Assembly: GCF_900155865.1 (NCBI RefSeq)
Contig: NZ_LT707006.1
Location: forward strand, 3,946,577 to 4,010,576
Origin: Bacteroides bouchesdurhonensis
GTDB taxonomy: Bacteria > Bacteroidota > Bacteroidia > Bacteroidales > Bacteroidaceae
DNA length: 64,000 nt
Reading direction: 5' to 3'
Each line of letters starts with the position of its first letter. Position 1 is the stretch's first letter. The position numbers were made by a program, and so were the translations under genes. The notes beneath the pieces are model-generated. The model was not told the DNA's origin, did no database searches, and saw only the letters and a program-made list of their open reading frames with translations. Positions 51,502 to 61,349 of the stretch are shown here, piece by piece.

Positions 51502-52281
51502 ATGAATAATATAAGAAGAAGATTATTATCAATAATATGCATCATCGCATATTTAATTCCTGCATACGGACAAAGAGATACACTAACAGCAGATGGATTA
51601 TATCTGAAATATAATTCTGCATGTTATCAAGTAAGTGGTGTTAAACCAACTATAAAAGAATTGATAAAGAATAAAGACATCCAAGTTTCTATTCCCAATG
51701 ATTCAGATATGATAAGAGGAGAATTAGATAGAGAAACAAAACGTATAGGTTTAACTTATAAACATCTCCCACAGTATATTATTTCTGAACAATTTGGTCT
51801 TCGTTATCCACCAAATCCTTTAGAGTTGCTTAAGACAGTAGGAAATGCAATAACTTCCCAATGGATACATAAAGATGGTGAATGCATACTATTTTTAAAA
51901 TGTGGGGGAATTACACCAAGCCCCAACAAGGCTATCAACGATTTGCCAAAAGCTCATTTCAACTACATAAAGCATGTCTTAAAAATAGGTCCCTTCCTGA
52001 CCTATTATCCAACAGAAAAGGAAATGCAAAGAATTAAAAAGAAAATAACCATTTGGTCGCCGGAAAAGGCAAAGGAAACGGTTAACGCACAATATGTGAT
52101 TACCTATCCGATTAAAAGCAAAAAATCCGTATATATGGGTAAATATATACATAAACTAGACTTAATGATGATAAAATGGGGAGAAAGACTGACTGTCTCA
52201 TTCTTGGTTACTAAAAAGGGAAATAAGAATATTGAGAAATATATTAAGGATGTTGAGGAAGCATTCTGGTTTGAAGATTGA
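51502..52281 (+). CDS. Exported paralogue 1 of the tandem family
   Basis: 259 residues. A signal peptide (IICIIAYLIPAYGQ) is followed by DTLTADGLYLKYN, a variable central region (~45-170), and a conserved C-terminus (AQYVITYPIKSKKSVYMGKY then LDLMMIKWGERLTVSFLV, ending VEEAFWFED). No family name is assigned, though the YxGKYxH..DL and KGNKNIEKYI patterns recur in Bacteroides exported proteins of unknown function. It begins 149 bases after the GG-leader gene and starts a run of four. As neighbours of a secreted protein, immunity or binding partners are possible roles. Confidence 0.75.
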   Translation: MNNIRRRLLSIICIIAYLIPAYGQRDTLTADGLYLKYNSACYQVSGVKPTIKELIKNKDIQVSIPNDSDMIRGELDRETKRIGLTYKHLPQYIISEQFGLRYPPNPLELLKTVGNAITSQWIHKDGECILFLKCGGITPSPNKAINDLPKAHFNYIKHVLKIGPFLTYYPTEKEMQRIKKKITIWSPEKAKETVNAQYVITYPIKSKKSVYMGKYIHKLDLMMIKWGERLTVSFLVTKKGNKNIEKYIKDVEEAFWFED

Positions 52282-52323
52282 TGGGTGATAATAATGCCGT
52301 ATAAAACAAAAACAATTATAAAT

Positions 52324-53112
52324 ATGGATAACATAAGAAAGCTGTTTCTAATGATATGCACCATCGCATATTTAATTCCTGTATACGGACAAAAAGATAC
52401 AATCACAGCAGATGGATTATATCTGAAATATAATATTCCAAGTTATCATAGGAGTAACCTTACAATGCAGGATATAAAAAAAATATTAGATGGAGAAATG
52501 GATTCCCCTGCTCCTAAGGATTCTGATATGGAAAGAGGAGAATTAGCTAGGCAGACGAAGTTCATAGGTTTAACCTACAAGGTGCTTCCGCAGTATATTA
52601 TTTCTGAAACGTTTTATCTTAAGGAACCTCCGTTAAATCCAAAAGAGTTATTGTGGACGACAGGTAGTATAATACTCTCACAGTGGATACATGAAGATGG
52701 AGAATGTATATTATTTATTAAATGTAGTGGAGATAGGCCAATAGAAATGAAAACAAACAAGTCTATCGATAGATTGCCAAGAAGTATGTTTGAATGGATC
52801 AGGGAAAGGCTAAATGTAACCCCTATGTCATTAAAAAAAATAACAGAGGAAGAAATACAAGAGATTAAAAAGAAAATAACCATGTGGCCACCGGAAAAGG
52901 CAAAGGAAACGTTTAACGCACAGTACGTGATTACCTATCCGATTAAAAGCAAGGAATCCGTATACATGGGTAAATATACACATATGATGGACTTGATGAT
53001 GACAAAATGGGGAGAGCATCTGACTGTCTCATTCTTGGTTACTAAAAAGGGAAATAAGAATATTGAAAAATATATTAAAGATGTAGAGGAAGCATTTTGG
53101 TTTGAAGATTGA
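52324..53112 (+). CDS. Exported paralogue 2 of the tandem family
   Basis: 262 residues from ATG 52324 (MDNIRKLFLMICTIAYLIPVYGQ); the upstream in-frame part at 52285 belongs to the repeated spacer. The mature start DTITADGLYLKYN and the C-terminus are nearly the same as in paralogue 1. The centre differs (SYHRSNLTMQDIKKILDGEMD, and KCSGDRPIEMKTNKSIDRLP). Closest to paralogue 4, with which it shares LNVTPMSLKKITEEEIQEIKKKI-like residues. Confidence 0.75.
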   Translation: MDNIRKLFLMICTIAYLIPVYGQKDTITADGLYLKYNIPSYHRSNLTMQDIKKILDGEMDSPAPKDSDMERGELARQTKFIGLTYKVLPQYIISETFYLKEPPLNPKELLWTTGSIILSQWIHEDGECILFIKCSGDRPIEMKTNKSIDRLPRSMFEWIRERLNVTPMSLKKITEEEIQEIKKKITMWPPEKAKETFNAQYVITYPIKSKESVYMGKYTHMMDLMMTKWGEHLTVSFLVTKKGNKNIEKYIKDVEEAFWFED

Positions 53113-53149
53113 TGGGTGATAATAATGTCGCATAAAACAATTTATAAAC

Positions 53150-53932
53150 ATGAACTATAATATAAAAAGATTATTATCAATGATATGCGTCATTGTATAC
53201 TTAATCCCTGTGTACGGACAAAAAGATACAATCACAGCGGAAGGAATATTCCCGAAATACAACCACTTGGTTTATCGTCCGAAGGACCTATCAAAGCACA
53301 CAATAAAAATAGTAAAAGATGGAGAAATTAAGGAATCTTCCACTGATCCCAATATGGAACTGATAAGAGGAGAATTGGACAGAGCGACAAAAGCTATAGG
53401 GTTAACATATAAAAGACTACCACAATATATTATATCTGAAACATTTGGTCTTGAATTTCCTCCGGTAAATCCCAAAGAGCTACATATGACAGCAAATAAT
53501 GCAATAACTTCTCAGTGGATACATGAGGATGGAGAGTGTATACTATTCATCAAATGTCCCGGCATGAAGTCAAAGATAGATAAATCGATTACCAAACTAC
53601 CAAAAGAACTTTTTTATTGGATAAAGCAAGCGTTAGGTATGGGATCCTTCTTAATCTATCCGACAGAGGAGGAGATGAAAAAGATTAATAAAGAAATAAC
53701 TTGTTGGTCACCGAGAAAATCTAAAAAAGTTTTTAATGCACAGTATGTGATTACCTATCCAATTAAGAATGAAAAATCTATATATATGGATCTATACATG
53801 CATAAAATGGACTTGACAATGATAAAATGGGGAGAGCGTCTGACTGTCTCATTCTTGGTAACTAAAAAGGGAAATAAGAATATTAAAAAATATATTAAAG
53901 ATGTAGAGGATGCATTCTGGTTTGAAGATTGA
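53150..53932 (+). CDS. Exported paralogue 3 of the tandem family
   Basis: 260 residues. Signal peptide MICVIVYLIPVYGQ, then DTITAEGIFPKYN. The centre (VYRPKDLSKHTIKIVKDGEI, ELFYWIKQALGMGSFLIYPTEEEM) is nearer to paralogue 1 than to 2 and 4. The C-terminus is the most divergent of the four in the YMDLYMHKMDLTMIKWGERL block but ends in the same FLVTKKGNKNIKKYIKD pattern. It follows a repeated spacer. Confidence 0.75.
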   Translation: MNYNIKRLLSMICVIVYLIPVYGQKDTITAEGIFPKYNHLVYRPKDLSKHTIKIVKDGEIKESSTDPNMELIRGELDRATKAIGLTYKRLPQYIISETFGLEFPPVNPKELHMTANNAITSQWIHEDGECILFIKCPGMKSKIDKSITKLPKELFYWIKQALGMGSFLIYPTEEEMKKINKEITCWSPRKSKKVFNAQYVITYPIKNEKSIYMDLYMHKMDLTMIKWGERLTVSFLVTKKGNKNIKKYIKDVEDAFWFED

Positions 53933-53968
53933 TGGGTGATAATAATGTCGCATAAAACAATTTAAACA

Positions 53969-54769
53969 ATGAATAATATAAGAAGATTATTATCAATGAT
54001 ATGCATCATTGTATCCTTAATTCCTGTTTACGGACAAAAAGATACAATCACAGCAGATGGATTATTTCTTAAATACAATACGCCAAGTTATCGCACCAGT
54101 AACCTTAAGCCACAAAATTCTAATAAAATAATTCACGGAGAAATACGCCGCTCTACTCCTAAGAATTCTGACATAGAAAGAAGAGAATTAGCTCGGCAGA
54201 CAAAGTCTATAGGTTTAACTTACAAAGTTCTTCCACAGTATATTATTTCTGAGACATTTCACCTTCTTCCTCCTCAGAATCCGAAAGAACTGCTTTGGAC
54301 AGCACGTGGTATAATAACCTCCCAGTGGATACATGAAGATGGAGAATGTATATTATTTATCAAATGCAGTGGAATGGATAAACGAATAATAAAAGGAGAG
54401 GAACTAAAACCAAACAAGACTATTGATAAATTGCCAAGAAATGTGTTTGGCTGGATCAAAGATAAGCTAAATGTAACCCCTATGTCATTAACAGAAATAA
54501 CAGAGGAAGAAATACAAGAGATTAAAAAGAAAATAACCATGTGGTCACCGGAAAAAGCGAAGGAAACGTTTAACGCACAGTACGTGATTACCTATCCGAT
54601 TAAAAGCAAGAAATCCGTATATATGGGTAAATATACACATAAGATGGACTTGATGATGACAAAATGGGGAGAGCATCTGACTGTCTCATTCTTGGTTACT
54701 AAAAAAGGGAATAGAAACATTGAGAAGTATATTAAAGATGTAGAGGATGCATTCTGGTTTGAAGATTGA
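53969..54769 (+). CDS. Exported paralogue 4 of the tandem family
   Basis: 266 residues. Signal peptide MICIIVSLIPVYGQ, then DTITADGLFLKYN. The centre shares SYRTSNLKPQ and LNVTPMSLTEITEEEIQEIK with paralogue 2, plus an insertion (DKRIIKGEELKPNKTIDKLP). The C-terminus is like paralogue 2. It is the last gene of the run; 70 bases later the convergent ClC gene ends. Confidence 0.75.
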   Translation: MNNIRRLLSMICIIVSLIPVYGQKDTITADGLFLKYNTPSYRTSNLKPQNSNKIIHGEIRRSTPKNSDIERRELARQTKSIGLTYKVLPQYIISETFHLLPPQNPKELLWTARGIITSQWIHEDGECILFIKCSGMDKRIIKGEELKPNKTIDKLPRNVFGWIKDKLNVTPMSLTEITEEEIQEIKKKITMWSPEKAKETFNAQYVITYPIKSKKSVYMGKYTHKMDLMMTKWGEHLTVSFLVTKKGNRNIEKYIKDVEDAFWFED

Positions 54770-54838
54770 TTAAAAAGCTGGTTCATTAGCAGTATCTATT
54801 TAAAAATCAAGTGTATCCAAGCAATGAGTTGAATGTCA

Positions 54839-56410
54839 CTAATAAATATTTGCCATGCTGACTAGCGGTTCATAAAGTTTCTCTATATCTTGGGCATCCA
54901 TTTCTATCTGTACCTGATCACCCGGCATTAATCGCTGTGCTTTAGGAGACCGGTTTTTCCGGTCACGATGAATATTGATAATGATACATCGCTCCGGCAA
55001 ACGAAGTTCATCAACTAGTTTCCCATCCAGATAAGAACCGCTCATAACCTCTACAGACAAAGTATAACGGGCTTCCGCCTGGAATACGGGAGAGTGAATC
55101 ATATCATCATACAGCGTCACATTGAAAGGTTTGATTTGCAGCATTTCGGTAAAATAATAGGTTAGTCCGCCCACCACTATTGAAGGATAAAAAACTTCCA
55201 GATGACCGGTAATCTCAGTAATCAATACAATAGCCGTCAATGGAGTACGAATGACGGCAACCAAAAAAGCGGACATACAAATCAGCATTATATAGCTAAT
55301 ATGCTCGTAACTGATGAATCCATAACGTACTAAAATGAGAGCTATGATCTGTCCGATGAGTCCGCCGGTTACCAGTGTCGGAATAAAGTTTCCACCGGGA
55401 AGACCGGAAGAAAAAGACAAGACGCTAAAAACCAGATGCAATATCATCATACTCGTAATCCATAAGAGTTGTGTATCCGGATTCATCGCTTGTGAAAGTA
55501 GAAACTGTTCACCCCCACCCGTCAAATTGACTTCTGTCATCGAAATTAAATAAGCAATAAAAAGAAGGTATAACATCTTCATATAAACGGGATGTTTGAT
55601 TGCCGGATATATGCGTTTAAAGTAGAGTGTCACCAAAGAGAATAATTTTCCGGCAATAGAAATAGCAGCAGCCAACAACAGGAAGAGCTTCACTTGTCCC
55701 CAGAATGTTAAAGCCGGCACTACCGCATCTATATGTGCATAAGCATTCATTGGAAACATCCAACTGGCTACACCTCCTGCCACCACTCCTGCCAACAAAG
55801 TTGTTATAGCTGTTTTAGGAGCATCAAAGCGTTCGATAGATTCAATAACTAATAATGAAGAAGCTAATGGAGCAGAAAAAGCGGCTGCCAATCCGGCACC
55901 TGCACCGGCTGCCAATAGCTGTTTACGTTCACCTGCCAATACATGTCCCCATTTAGAAACCAAACATCCTACATATGAACCGATCTGTACGGAGGGACCT
56001 TCACGCCCTAATGACAGTCCGGTGCTCAATGCGAGAATACCTCCTACAAATTTAGAAACCAATTCAATAAAAGGATGTTTATAAGAAACTCGTCCGTTAA
56101 TTACTCCACGAGTCTGAGGAATGCCTCCACCTGTAATCAAAGGCATTTTTCTTACCAGCCAGGCAACAAAAATAAGTATGCCCCACATGATCAGGAAAAG
56201 AGGGATATACCAATACCATTTAGGATGAGAATCAAAAAAATCGTGACGGAAATCAAAGAATAGTTGAAGTAGATAGTGATAAGGTGCAGCAATAAGCCCT
56301 GTCAGTAGCCCCACAAAGATACTGACAAAGTAAAGTCGCGCATCAATCAACTTCAGTTTCATGTCACGCCAGTTTTTATTATCTTTCAATTGTTTTATAT
56401 ATTGAAACAT
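54839..56410 (-). CDS. ClC-family chloride channel/antiporter
   Basis: 523 residues from ATG 56410 (MFQYIKQLKDNKNW); other in-frame ATGs lie at 56416 and 56473. The ClC signature GLSLGREGPSVQIGSYVG has the gating Glu, and GGGIPQ and SGLPGGNFIPTLVTGG supply the other pore motifs. A cytosolic C-terminal ~90-residue domain (EVMSGSYLDGKLVDELRLPERCIIINIHRDRK) resembles TrkA-C rather than CBS. The fold gives Cl-/H+ exchange or channel activity; which one applies cannot be read here. Confidence 0.9.
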   Translation of the reverse strand: MFQYIKQLKDNKNWRDMKLKLIDARLYFVSIFVGLLTGLIAAPYHYLLQLFFDFRHDFFDSHPKWYWYIPLFLIMWGILIFVAWLVRKMPLITGGGIPQTRGVINGRVSYKHPFIELVSKFVGGILALSTGLSLGREGPSVQIGSYVGCLVSKWGHVLAGERKQLLAAGAGAGLAAAFSAPLASSLLVIESIERFDAPKTAITTLLAGVVAGGVASWMFPMNAYAHIDAVVPALTFWGQVKLFLLLAAAISIAGKLFSLVTLYFKRIYPAIKHPVYMKMLYLLFIAYLISMTEVNLTGGGEQFLLSQAMNPDTQLLWITSMMILHLVFSVLSFSSGLPGGNFIPTLVTGGLIGQIIALILVRYGFISYEHISYIMLICMSAFLVAVIRTPLTAIVLITEITGHLEVFYPSIVVGGLTYYFTEMLQIKPFNVTLYDDMIHSPVFQAEARYTLSVEVMSGSYLDGKLVDELRLPERCIIINIHRDRKNRSPKAQRLMPGDQVQIEMDAQDIEKLYEPLVSMANIY

Positions 56411-56577
56411 TCGCATATTTCTCACTGTTTGACTCACACGACATGGATGAATCACATAATACGTGTGACACATAGAACAATCAAAACGTAGCGAAGTTTT
56501 CTGAGAAAAGTTATTTTTATGCGAGTTTTCTATAACGATTACTCTTCATTGAATTAAAAAACGAAAAATATGTCTGA

Positions 56578-59346
56578 TTACCTTCCCATCAGATTTAACC
56601 GGAATATGGCATGTACGATAAAGTAAGAACCTAAAGCATTATAATCTGCATCACGAATAGACGTAGCGGTAATCGTACGTATCTGGGAAGTATTTTGATG
56701 AAGAATATCATAGATTTTAAAACGAAGCAGGAGTTGTTTCTTTTTCAGGAGTGCTTTAGTCAATTGGCAATTCCATATATAGTTTTCCCGGGCAAGTCCT
56801 TCGTAACCATAACCTTCACGTATGAAATAACTCAGGTCACTATAAAGTTCCATATTCCAAGGTAGATAAAGCTGCATAGTAGCCCCCATCTGATAATCAT
56901 AAGTTTCCGTCCGCATCTCTCGTACATTATTATATGAATTATTATAACGTATTCCGGCATTGGCAGAAACTTCTATTTGTTTGGTACGATAGGTTAGTTG
57001 CAAACGTTCTCGCAACATGAGATGTTGTACGGAGCTTTTTACAGGTGCTTCTTTATTAATCGTTGTATAGCTGTTCTGGTTTCTAAACTGGAAATTAGAA
57101 TTGTTACGGAAGATCCAATTACGATTCTTAAAAGGATTATTAAGAGAAAAAGATCCTGAAGTGCGCCAGTTTCCATTCATATTGACGGGAGTCGTAGTCC
57201 GTACTCCTGTTTCATTGTCATAAGTCACCTGATTGGTTACACTATTCATTGTATTTTCTGCCAAAAGAACAGCAGCCATATTGCGACGGGTTTTCGTATT
57301 GTAGGAATTAAAACTCATCGTAAGCGTGTTTGTGTAAGAAGGCTTTAACGATGGATTTCCAACACGTATATATAAAGGGTTTGTCTGATCGACTACCGGT
57401 TGAAGATCACGAATACCGGGCTGACGACTTTTTCCTCTATATACAATCTGCAAGCGAGTGCGCTTAGAAAACTTATAACGGAAATTAACGGTAGGAGAGA
57501 AATTGATGACTGATCTTTCCAATTGATTCTCCGGAGCATCTTTCAATATAGAATGACTGGTTGACTTCTGCGGCTCTACATCTGCTCCAACATTATAATC
57601 GTATTTCTTACGATTGGTACGTACGGAGAGATTCAACAAATGATTACTATATTGATTCTCGAAACAGTTACTTGCATCCTCATCATAATCGGGAGTGAAG
57701 TCTTCTAATTCCTTATCCCAGTTGTAGACAAAACGGTCAGAATTATTCACCTTATATTGATAACTATAACGGAATTGAAGATAATGTAACCACGGCAACG
57801 GTTCCACATAAACCAGCTGTAATCGATAATTATATCCGTCTGCATCATCTTCTATCTTCTGGTTCTGAATCTTTTTGGTATCATTTTTAAAATATCGCGT
57901 AGTAGAAAGATTTCTTCTGTCTGTAGCGGAAGCATTCGTTCCATAATCTACCTTTAAAGCAACATTTCTTCCCTGCCGATTGAGTTTACGGCTTAGTTGT
58001 AACATCATTGCCACATTATAACGGGAACTGTTAGTGCTTCCGGATGATTCTTTTTTATTCAATAAGACATCATTTCCCCATCCTTCCTGAGTACCTACAT
58101 TCTCTCTGTTGTTCTTGACTAAATTATATTGTGGACGAAAGATCAAAGTGGTAACTGTATCTATCTTCCATTCCAAATAAGCATTGGCAACCAAATTATG
58201 ATTTTTCGTATAGGAGCTATTCGTACTATTTGTAATTGATTTATCCTGACGAAGGAAATTATCTATAGTCGTCCGGCTATTCTCAGAACGGTCCGTTCCC
58301 ATATATTGGACATTTGATCGAAACTCGACATTCTTCCAGTTATAAGTAGCATTGACTCCTAATGAACGGGAAGTGGTCAAACCATTCTTACCACGAACAT
58401 TGCCACTAGAACTGGATGATTCTTTCTGTAGTTCTGAAAAGCCTTGATTATTCGTATTATTTAGATTTTCGATAACGGTCAATTGAGAATTATCACGAAA
58501 ACGATTTAGTGTGTTAGCCACCTCATAGCGATCCTTGCTTCCCATTCCTGCCATGAAGTTTTCTCTCCAACCTTGTTTCATATTCTTCTTCACCGAGAGA
58601 TCGAGAATCATTTCTTCCTCACCATCATCTATTCCGGTCAAACGTGCCAAGTCAGACTTCTTCTCATAGGCTTTCAGCTTCTCTATCATTTCAACAGGCA
58701 GATTTTTGAGTGCAGCTTGCGGATCATCAAAAAAGAATTCTTTACCATCTACCAGAAACTTCTTCACCTCTTTTCCATTAATCAGCACCTTACCATCTTC
58801 GTCTATTTCCGCACCCGGTAGTTGTTTCACCAACTCTTCCAGCATCGAACCTTCAGGAGTGCGATATGCAGATGCGTTAAAAACAGTCGTATCCCCCTCG
58901 GTTATAGCCATAGGTGCTTGTCCGACAATCACCGCTTCTCCCAACATAAAGCCTTCGGGAAACAAATGGATATCTCCTAAATTGGCAACTGAAATTTTAG
59001 AAGAAATAGGGATAGTACGATAAATGGTTTTATATCCTACAAAAGAAACGTGTAGAAGCAGAGAATCCACCTTCTCTTTTGAATCATTTGTAGTTTTGTG
59101 TTGGGAAGGGGTCAGTTTAAATATTCCTTTATCATCAGTAGCACCACCTACTAACATCGTGCTATCCGGAAATGACAACAACCGGACCGTAGCAAACGAT
59201 ACCGGTTGTTGTGTTTCTGTATCAACCACCCGTCCGGCAAAACTCTCCCTACCGGACTGAGCATAGACATCCACGCTATTCAGTAATATCACATAAATAG
59301 TAATCAAACAAAACTGAAAAGAATAGATATGTCTGCCTATGCCCAC
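56578..59346 (-). CDS. Outer-membrane beta-barrel protein with carboxypeptidase-like N-domain
   Basis: 922 residues. A signal sequence ends near DVYAQSG; the regulatory-like beta domain (GRVVDTETQQPVSFATVRLL) follows at about 40-110, then a plug-like segment and a long barrel ending in FIVHAIFRLNLMGR. It resembles TonB-dependent receptors but lacks a clear SusC-type TonB box and SusD partner, and fits the outer-membrane beta-barrel family often encoded in ECF-sigma operons. It is the last gene of the sigma operon (60345-60881). Substrate unknown. Confidence 0.82.
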   Translation of the reverse strand: MGIGRHIYSFQFCLITIYVILLNSVDVYAQSGRESFAGRVVDTETQQPVSFATVRLLSFPDSTMLVGGATDDKGIFKLTPSQHKTTNDSKEKVDSLLLHVSFVGYKTIYRTIPISSKISVANLGDIHLFPEGFMLGEAVIVGQAPMAITEGDTTVFNASAYRTPEGSMLEELVKQLPGAEIDEDGKVLINGKEVKKFLVDGKEFFFDDPQAALKNLPVEMIEKLKAYEKKSDLARLTGIDDGEEEMILDLSVKKNMKQGWRENFMAGMGSKDRYEVANTLNRFRDNSQLTVIENLNNTNNQGFSELQKESSSSSGNVRGKNGLTTSRSLGVNATYNWKNVEFRSNVQYMGTDRSENSRTTIDNFLRQDKSITNSTNSSYTKNHNLVANAYLEWKIDTVTTLIFRPQYNLVKNNRENVGTQEGWGNDVLLNKKESSGSTNSSRYNVAMMLQLSRKLNRQGRNVALKVDYGTNASATDRRNLSTTRYFKNDTKKIQNQKIEDDADGYNYRLQLVYVEPLPWLHYLQFRYSYQYKVNNSDRFVYNWDKELEDFTPDYDEDASNCFENQYSNHLLNLSVRTNRKKYDYNVGADVEPQKSTSHSILKDAPENQLERSVINFSPTVNFRYKFSKRTRLQIVYRGKSRQPGIRDLQPVVDQTNPLYIRVGNPSLKPSYTNTLTMSFNSYNTKTRRNMAAVLLAENTMNSVTNQVTYDNETGVRTTTPVNMNGNWRTSGSFSLNNPFKNRNWIFRNNSNFQFRNQNSYTTINKEAPVKSSVQHLMLRERLQLTYRTKQIEVSANAGIRYNNSYNNVREMRTETYDYQMGATMQLYLPWNMELYSDLSYFIREGYGYEGLARENYIWNCQLTKALLKKKQLLLRFKIYDILHQNTSQIRTITATSIRDADYNALGSYFIVHAIFRLNLMGR

Positions 59347-59390
59347 CTTGTGTTGATCTAGTAGAAGTAATTTATAATAAACCTAATAAC

Positions 59391-59951
59391 CTATTTCTGC
59401 GAATGATGTTGAACATGCTGCTTTTGTTGTCTCTGACGATCTCCCGGAGCAGGTTTCTGCCCTTTTCTACGATCAAATTCTTTTTTGAATTTATTTGCAT
59501 TACTCTTTTCCTGCTGGTATATCTTCAATATCTGCTTCTGAGAAAGTATTTTGCTAAATTCATTGTAATATTTCTCACGGATATCTAACATCTTACGACT
59601 CTGTGCAAATTGGTCTTTCAACATTTTTGCAATATCTGCATCAGTCATTGCAGACCTTGGAGTTTTAGTTGCTTCAGTAGCTTGAGTTGCATCTTTCTTC
59701 ACTCTAGGTTTAATGTTCATCATGCGACATTCACGCAATTCTTTCACATATCTCTGATAGATAGGAGTGAATTTTGCAGCTGTGGCATCATCCAGCATCA
59801 GGGATTTTATCATCTGGTTGGTCTGCATCTGCATCATTTGTTCCGGTGTAGGGCGTTGTTTTTTCTCTTGGTTGGCTTTATTCTGCGCAGAAAGAGAAAG
59901 TTGGCTTCCTATTAACAGCGTAGCTAATACTACATACATAAATTTTTTCAT
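59391..59951 (-). CDS. Spy-like periplasmic protein (LTxxQ-type)
   Basis: 186 residues. Signal peptide ends LSLSAQ. The mature part is helical and basic, with ADIAKMLKDQFAQSRKMLDIREKYYNEFSKILSQKQILKIYQ, which resembles the LTxxQ/Spy chaperone fold. It is rich in Gln, Lys and Met and ends RQQKQHVQHHSQK. It probably acts as a periplasmic chaperone or stress sensor in the sigma operon, 29 bases after the anti-sigma-like gene. Confidence 0.65.
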   Translation of the reverse strand: MKKFMYVVLATLLIGSQLSLSAQNKANQEKKQRPTPEQMMQMQTNQMIKSLMLDDATAAKFTPIYQRYVKELRECRMMNIKPRVKKDATQATEATKTPRSAMTDADIAKMLKDQFAQSRKMLDIREKYYNEFSKILSQKQILKIYQQEKSNANKFKKEFDRRKGQKPAPGDRQRQQKQHVQHHSQK

Positions 59952-59980
59952 AATTCTAACTTTTTAATTGATTCACTTAC

Positions 59981-60340
59981 TTAATTTAAAAATATATCAT
60001 TCTCAGAGAAGCTGACGAGCTCTTCCAACTCCTCATCTGAAAGATTTTTAATCCAGTTATCTACCGGATCAACGGAGAGAGTTACATTATCAATAGCTAA
60101 TACCTTTGTATCTGACAATGGAGAATCTGCAGGAAGGAATGAGGGGACAAACAACAATCCTGCCAACACGGCTACTGCAGCAAATGTTGTTGCTACAATC
60201 ATGTGCAAGCGACATCTTTTCCGACGTTGTGTAATGCCGGTTTGTTCCATGACTTTACGCTGAACTTCCTCAAAGAAGTTATCGGAAGTACGATATGGAA
60301 TCTGCTTACCAATATTGTCAAAATCAAAATCTTTATCCAT
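59981..60340 (-). CDS. Likely anti-sigma factor (small membrane protein)
   Basis: 119 residues. A cytosolic N-terminus (IGKQIPYRTSDNFFEEVQRKVMEQTGI), one membrane helix (HMIVATTFAAVAVLAGLLFVPSF, about 47-69) and a short periplasmic tail. The layout and the position four bases after the ECF sigma gene suggest an anti-sigma factor that holds the sigma at the membrane. There is no FecR or zinc (ZAS) motif, so the assignment is by context. Confidence 0.6.
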   Translation of the reverse strand: MDKDFDFDNIGKQIPYRTSDNFFEEVQRKVMEQTGITQRRKRCRLHMIVATTFAAVAVLAGLLFVPSFLPADSPLSDTKVLAIDNVTLSVDPVDNWIKNLSDEELEELVSFSENDIFLN

Positions 60341-60344
60341 GATA

Positions 60345-60881
60345 TTATCTATTTATTATATATTCCTTTATTTTTTCTTTTGCATAGTGATAATTCACCT
60401 TGAGCGTTTCCACTTTACTACCCAGGATACGTGCAATTTCTTCGTATTCCAATTCATCATAATAACGTAAATTGAAAACAAGCCGTTGCTTTTCAGGTAA
60501 ACTTAAGATGGCTTCCTGAAACTTCACTGCCAATTCGTTTTCATAATCTACATAATCAGAGGCTTTTAATTTACCAATCAACTCTTCTTGTATTTCTTCT
60601 GCTGAAATCACTCCTTCCTTGCGAACATTAAGAAAACGAAGACATTCATTGGTAGCAATCTTGTAAATCCATGTACTCAATGAACTTTCATTACGAAAGT
60701 GATCCAAATGACGAAATACTCTTATAAAGACTTCTTGTAGTATATCCTCAGCATCTTCATGAGATACTACTATCCGTCGGATATAATAATATATCGACTC
60801 CTGAAAGTTATCCATTAGCAACTTGAATCCTTTATCGCGATTGGAGGCACAAGCTTCCCGGATCTTATTTTCGTTTATCAT
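60345..60881 (-). CDS. ECF RNA polymerase sigma factor
   Basis: 178 residues. Region 2 is present (YYYIRRIVVSHEDAEDILQEVFIRVFRHLDHF with NESSLSTWIYKIATNECLRFL), and region 4 has LSLPEKQRLVFNLRYYDELEYEEIARILGSKVETLKVNYHYAKEK. It directs RNA polymerase to envelope-related promoters. It heads an operon with the likely anti-sigma, Spy-like and outer-membrane genes. The close spacing and shared strand support one transcript, probably autoregulated. Confidence 0.9.
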   Translation of the reverse strand: MINENKIREACASNRDKGFKLLMDNFQESIYYYIRRIVVSHEDAEDILQEVFIRVFRHLDHFRNESSLSTWIYKIATNECLRFLNVRKEGVISAEEIQEELIGKLKASDYVDYENELAVKFQEAILSLPEKQRLVFNLRYYDELEYEEIARILGSKVETLKVNYHYAKEKIKEYIINR

Positions 60882-61349
60882 CTGTTCATTTGGGCTTTGT
60901 TAGATTAGAACGAAGAAAGATGCCGAAGTTAAATTTGAAAGAAAGGCTTTTGTATTTATTAACTTTCAAAGCCTTATTATAAATGGGGTTGAATACTAGG
61001 TCATCTTCATTTTGCTATTGTTTGTTATCGTTATTTTTTTTAAGGGGTACTTCACTTCCTCAAAATCAACATTATCTCTGTATGAGCAATTTGCGTACAC
61101 GTGTTGCAATTATATCGCAAATCCTAAAATAAGCATCCATAAGCAACTACAGCTCTTGATTGCAAAAGCAAGAGTTTTATTGGTTGTAAACACATAAAAA
61201 TCAAAAGAAAGCAGTGATTTTAACAGATTATTCGATTTTATCCTTACCTTTGTAAACGACATTGGGGTGTTATAACCAAACAACAATAAGAAAACAATGC
61301 AAATACATAACTAATACAAATCATAGAACTATTTATTATATTGAATAAT
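60882..61349. other. Divergent intergenic region
   Basis: AT-rich, between the sigma operon (minus) and the exonuclease-RecQ gene (plus). TACCTTTG at 61245-61252 on the plus strand is a -7-type box ~98 bases before the ATG. No ORF or strong structure was recognised. Confidence 0.5.

Noticed and set aside
60000..60340. A FecR-type anti-sigma gene in the ECF operon
   Set aside because: The protein is only 119 residues with one helix and lacks FecR domains; only the position suggests an anti-sigma role.
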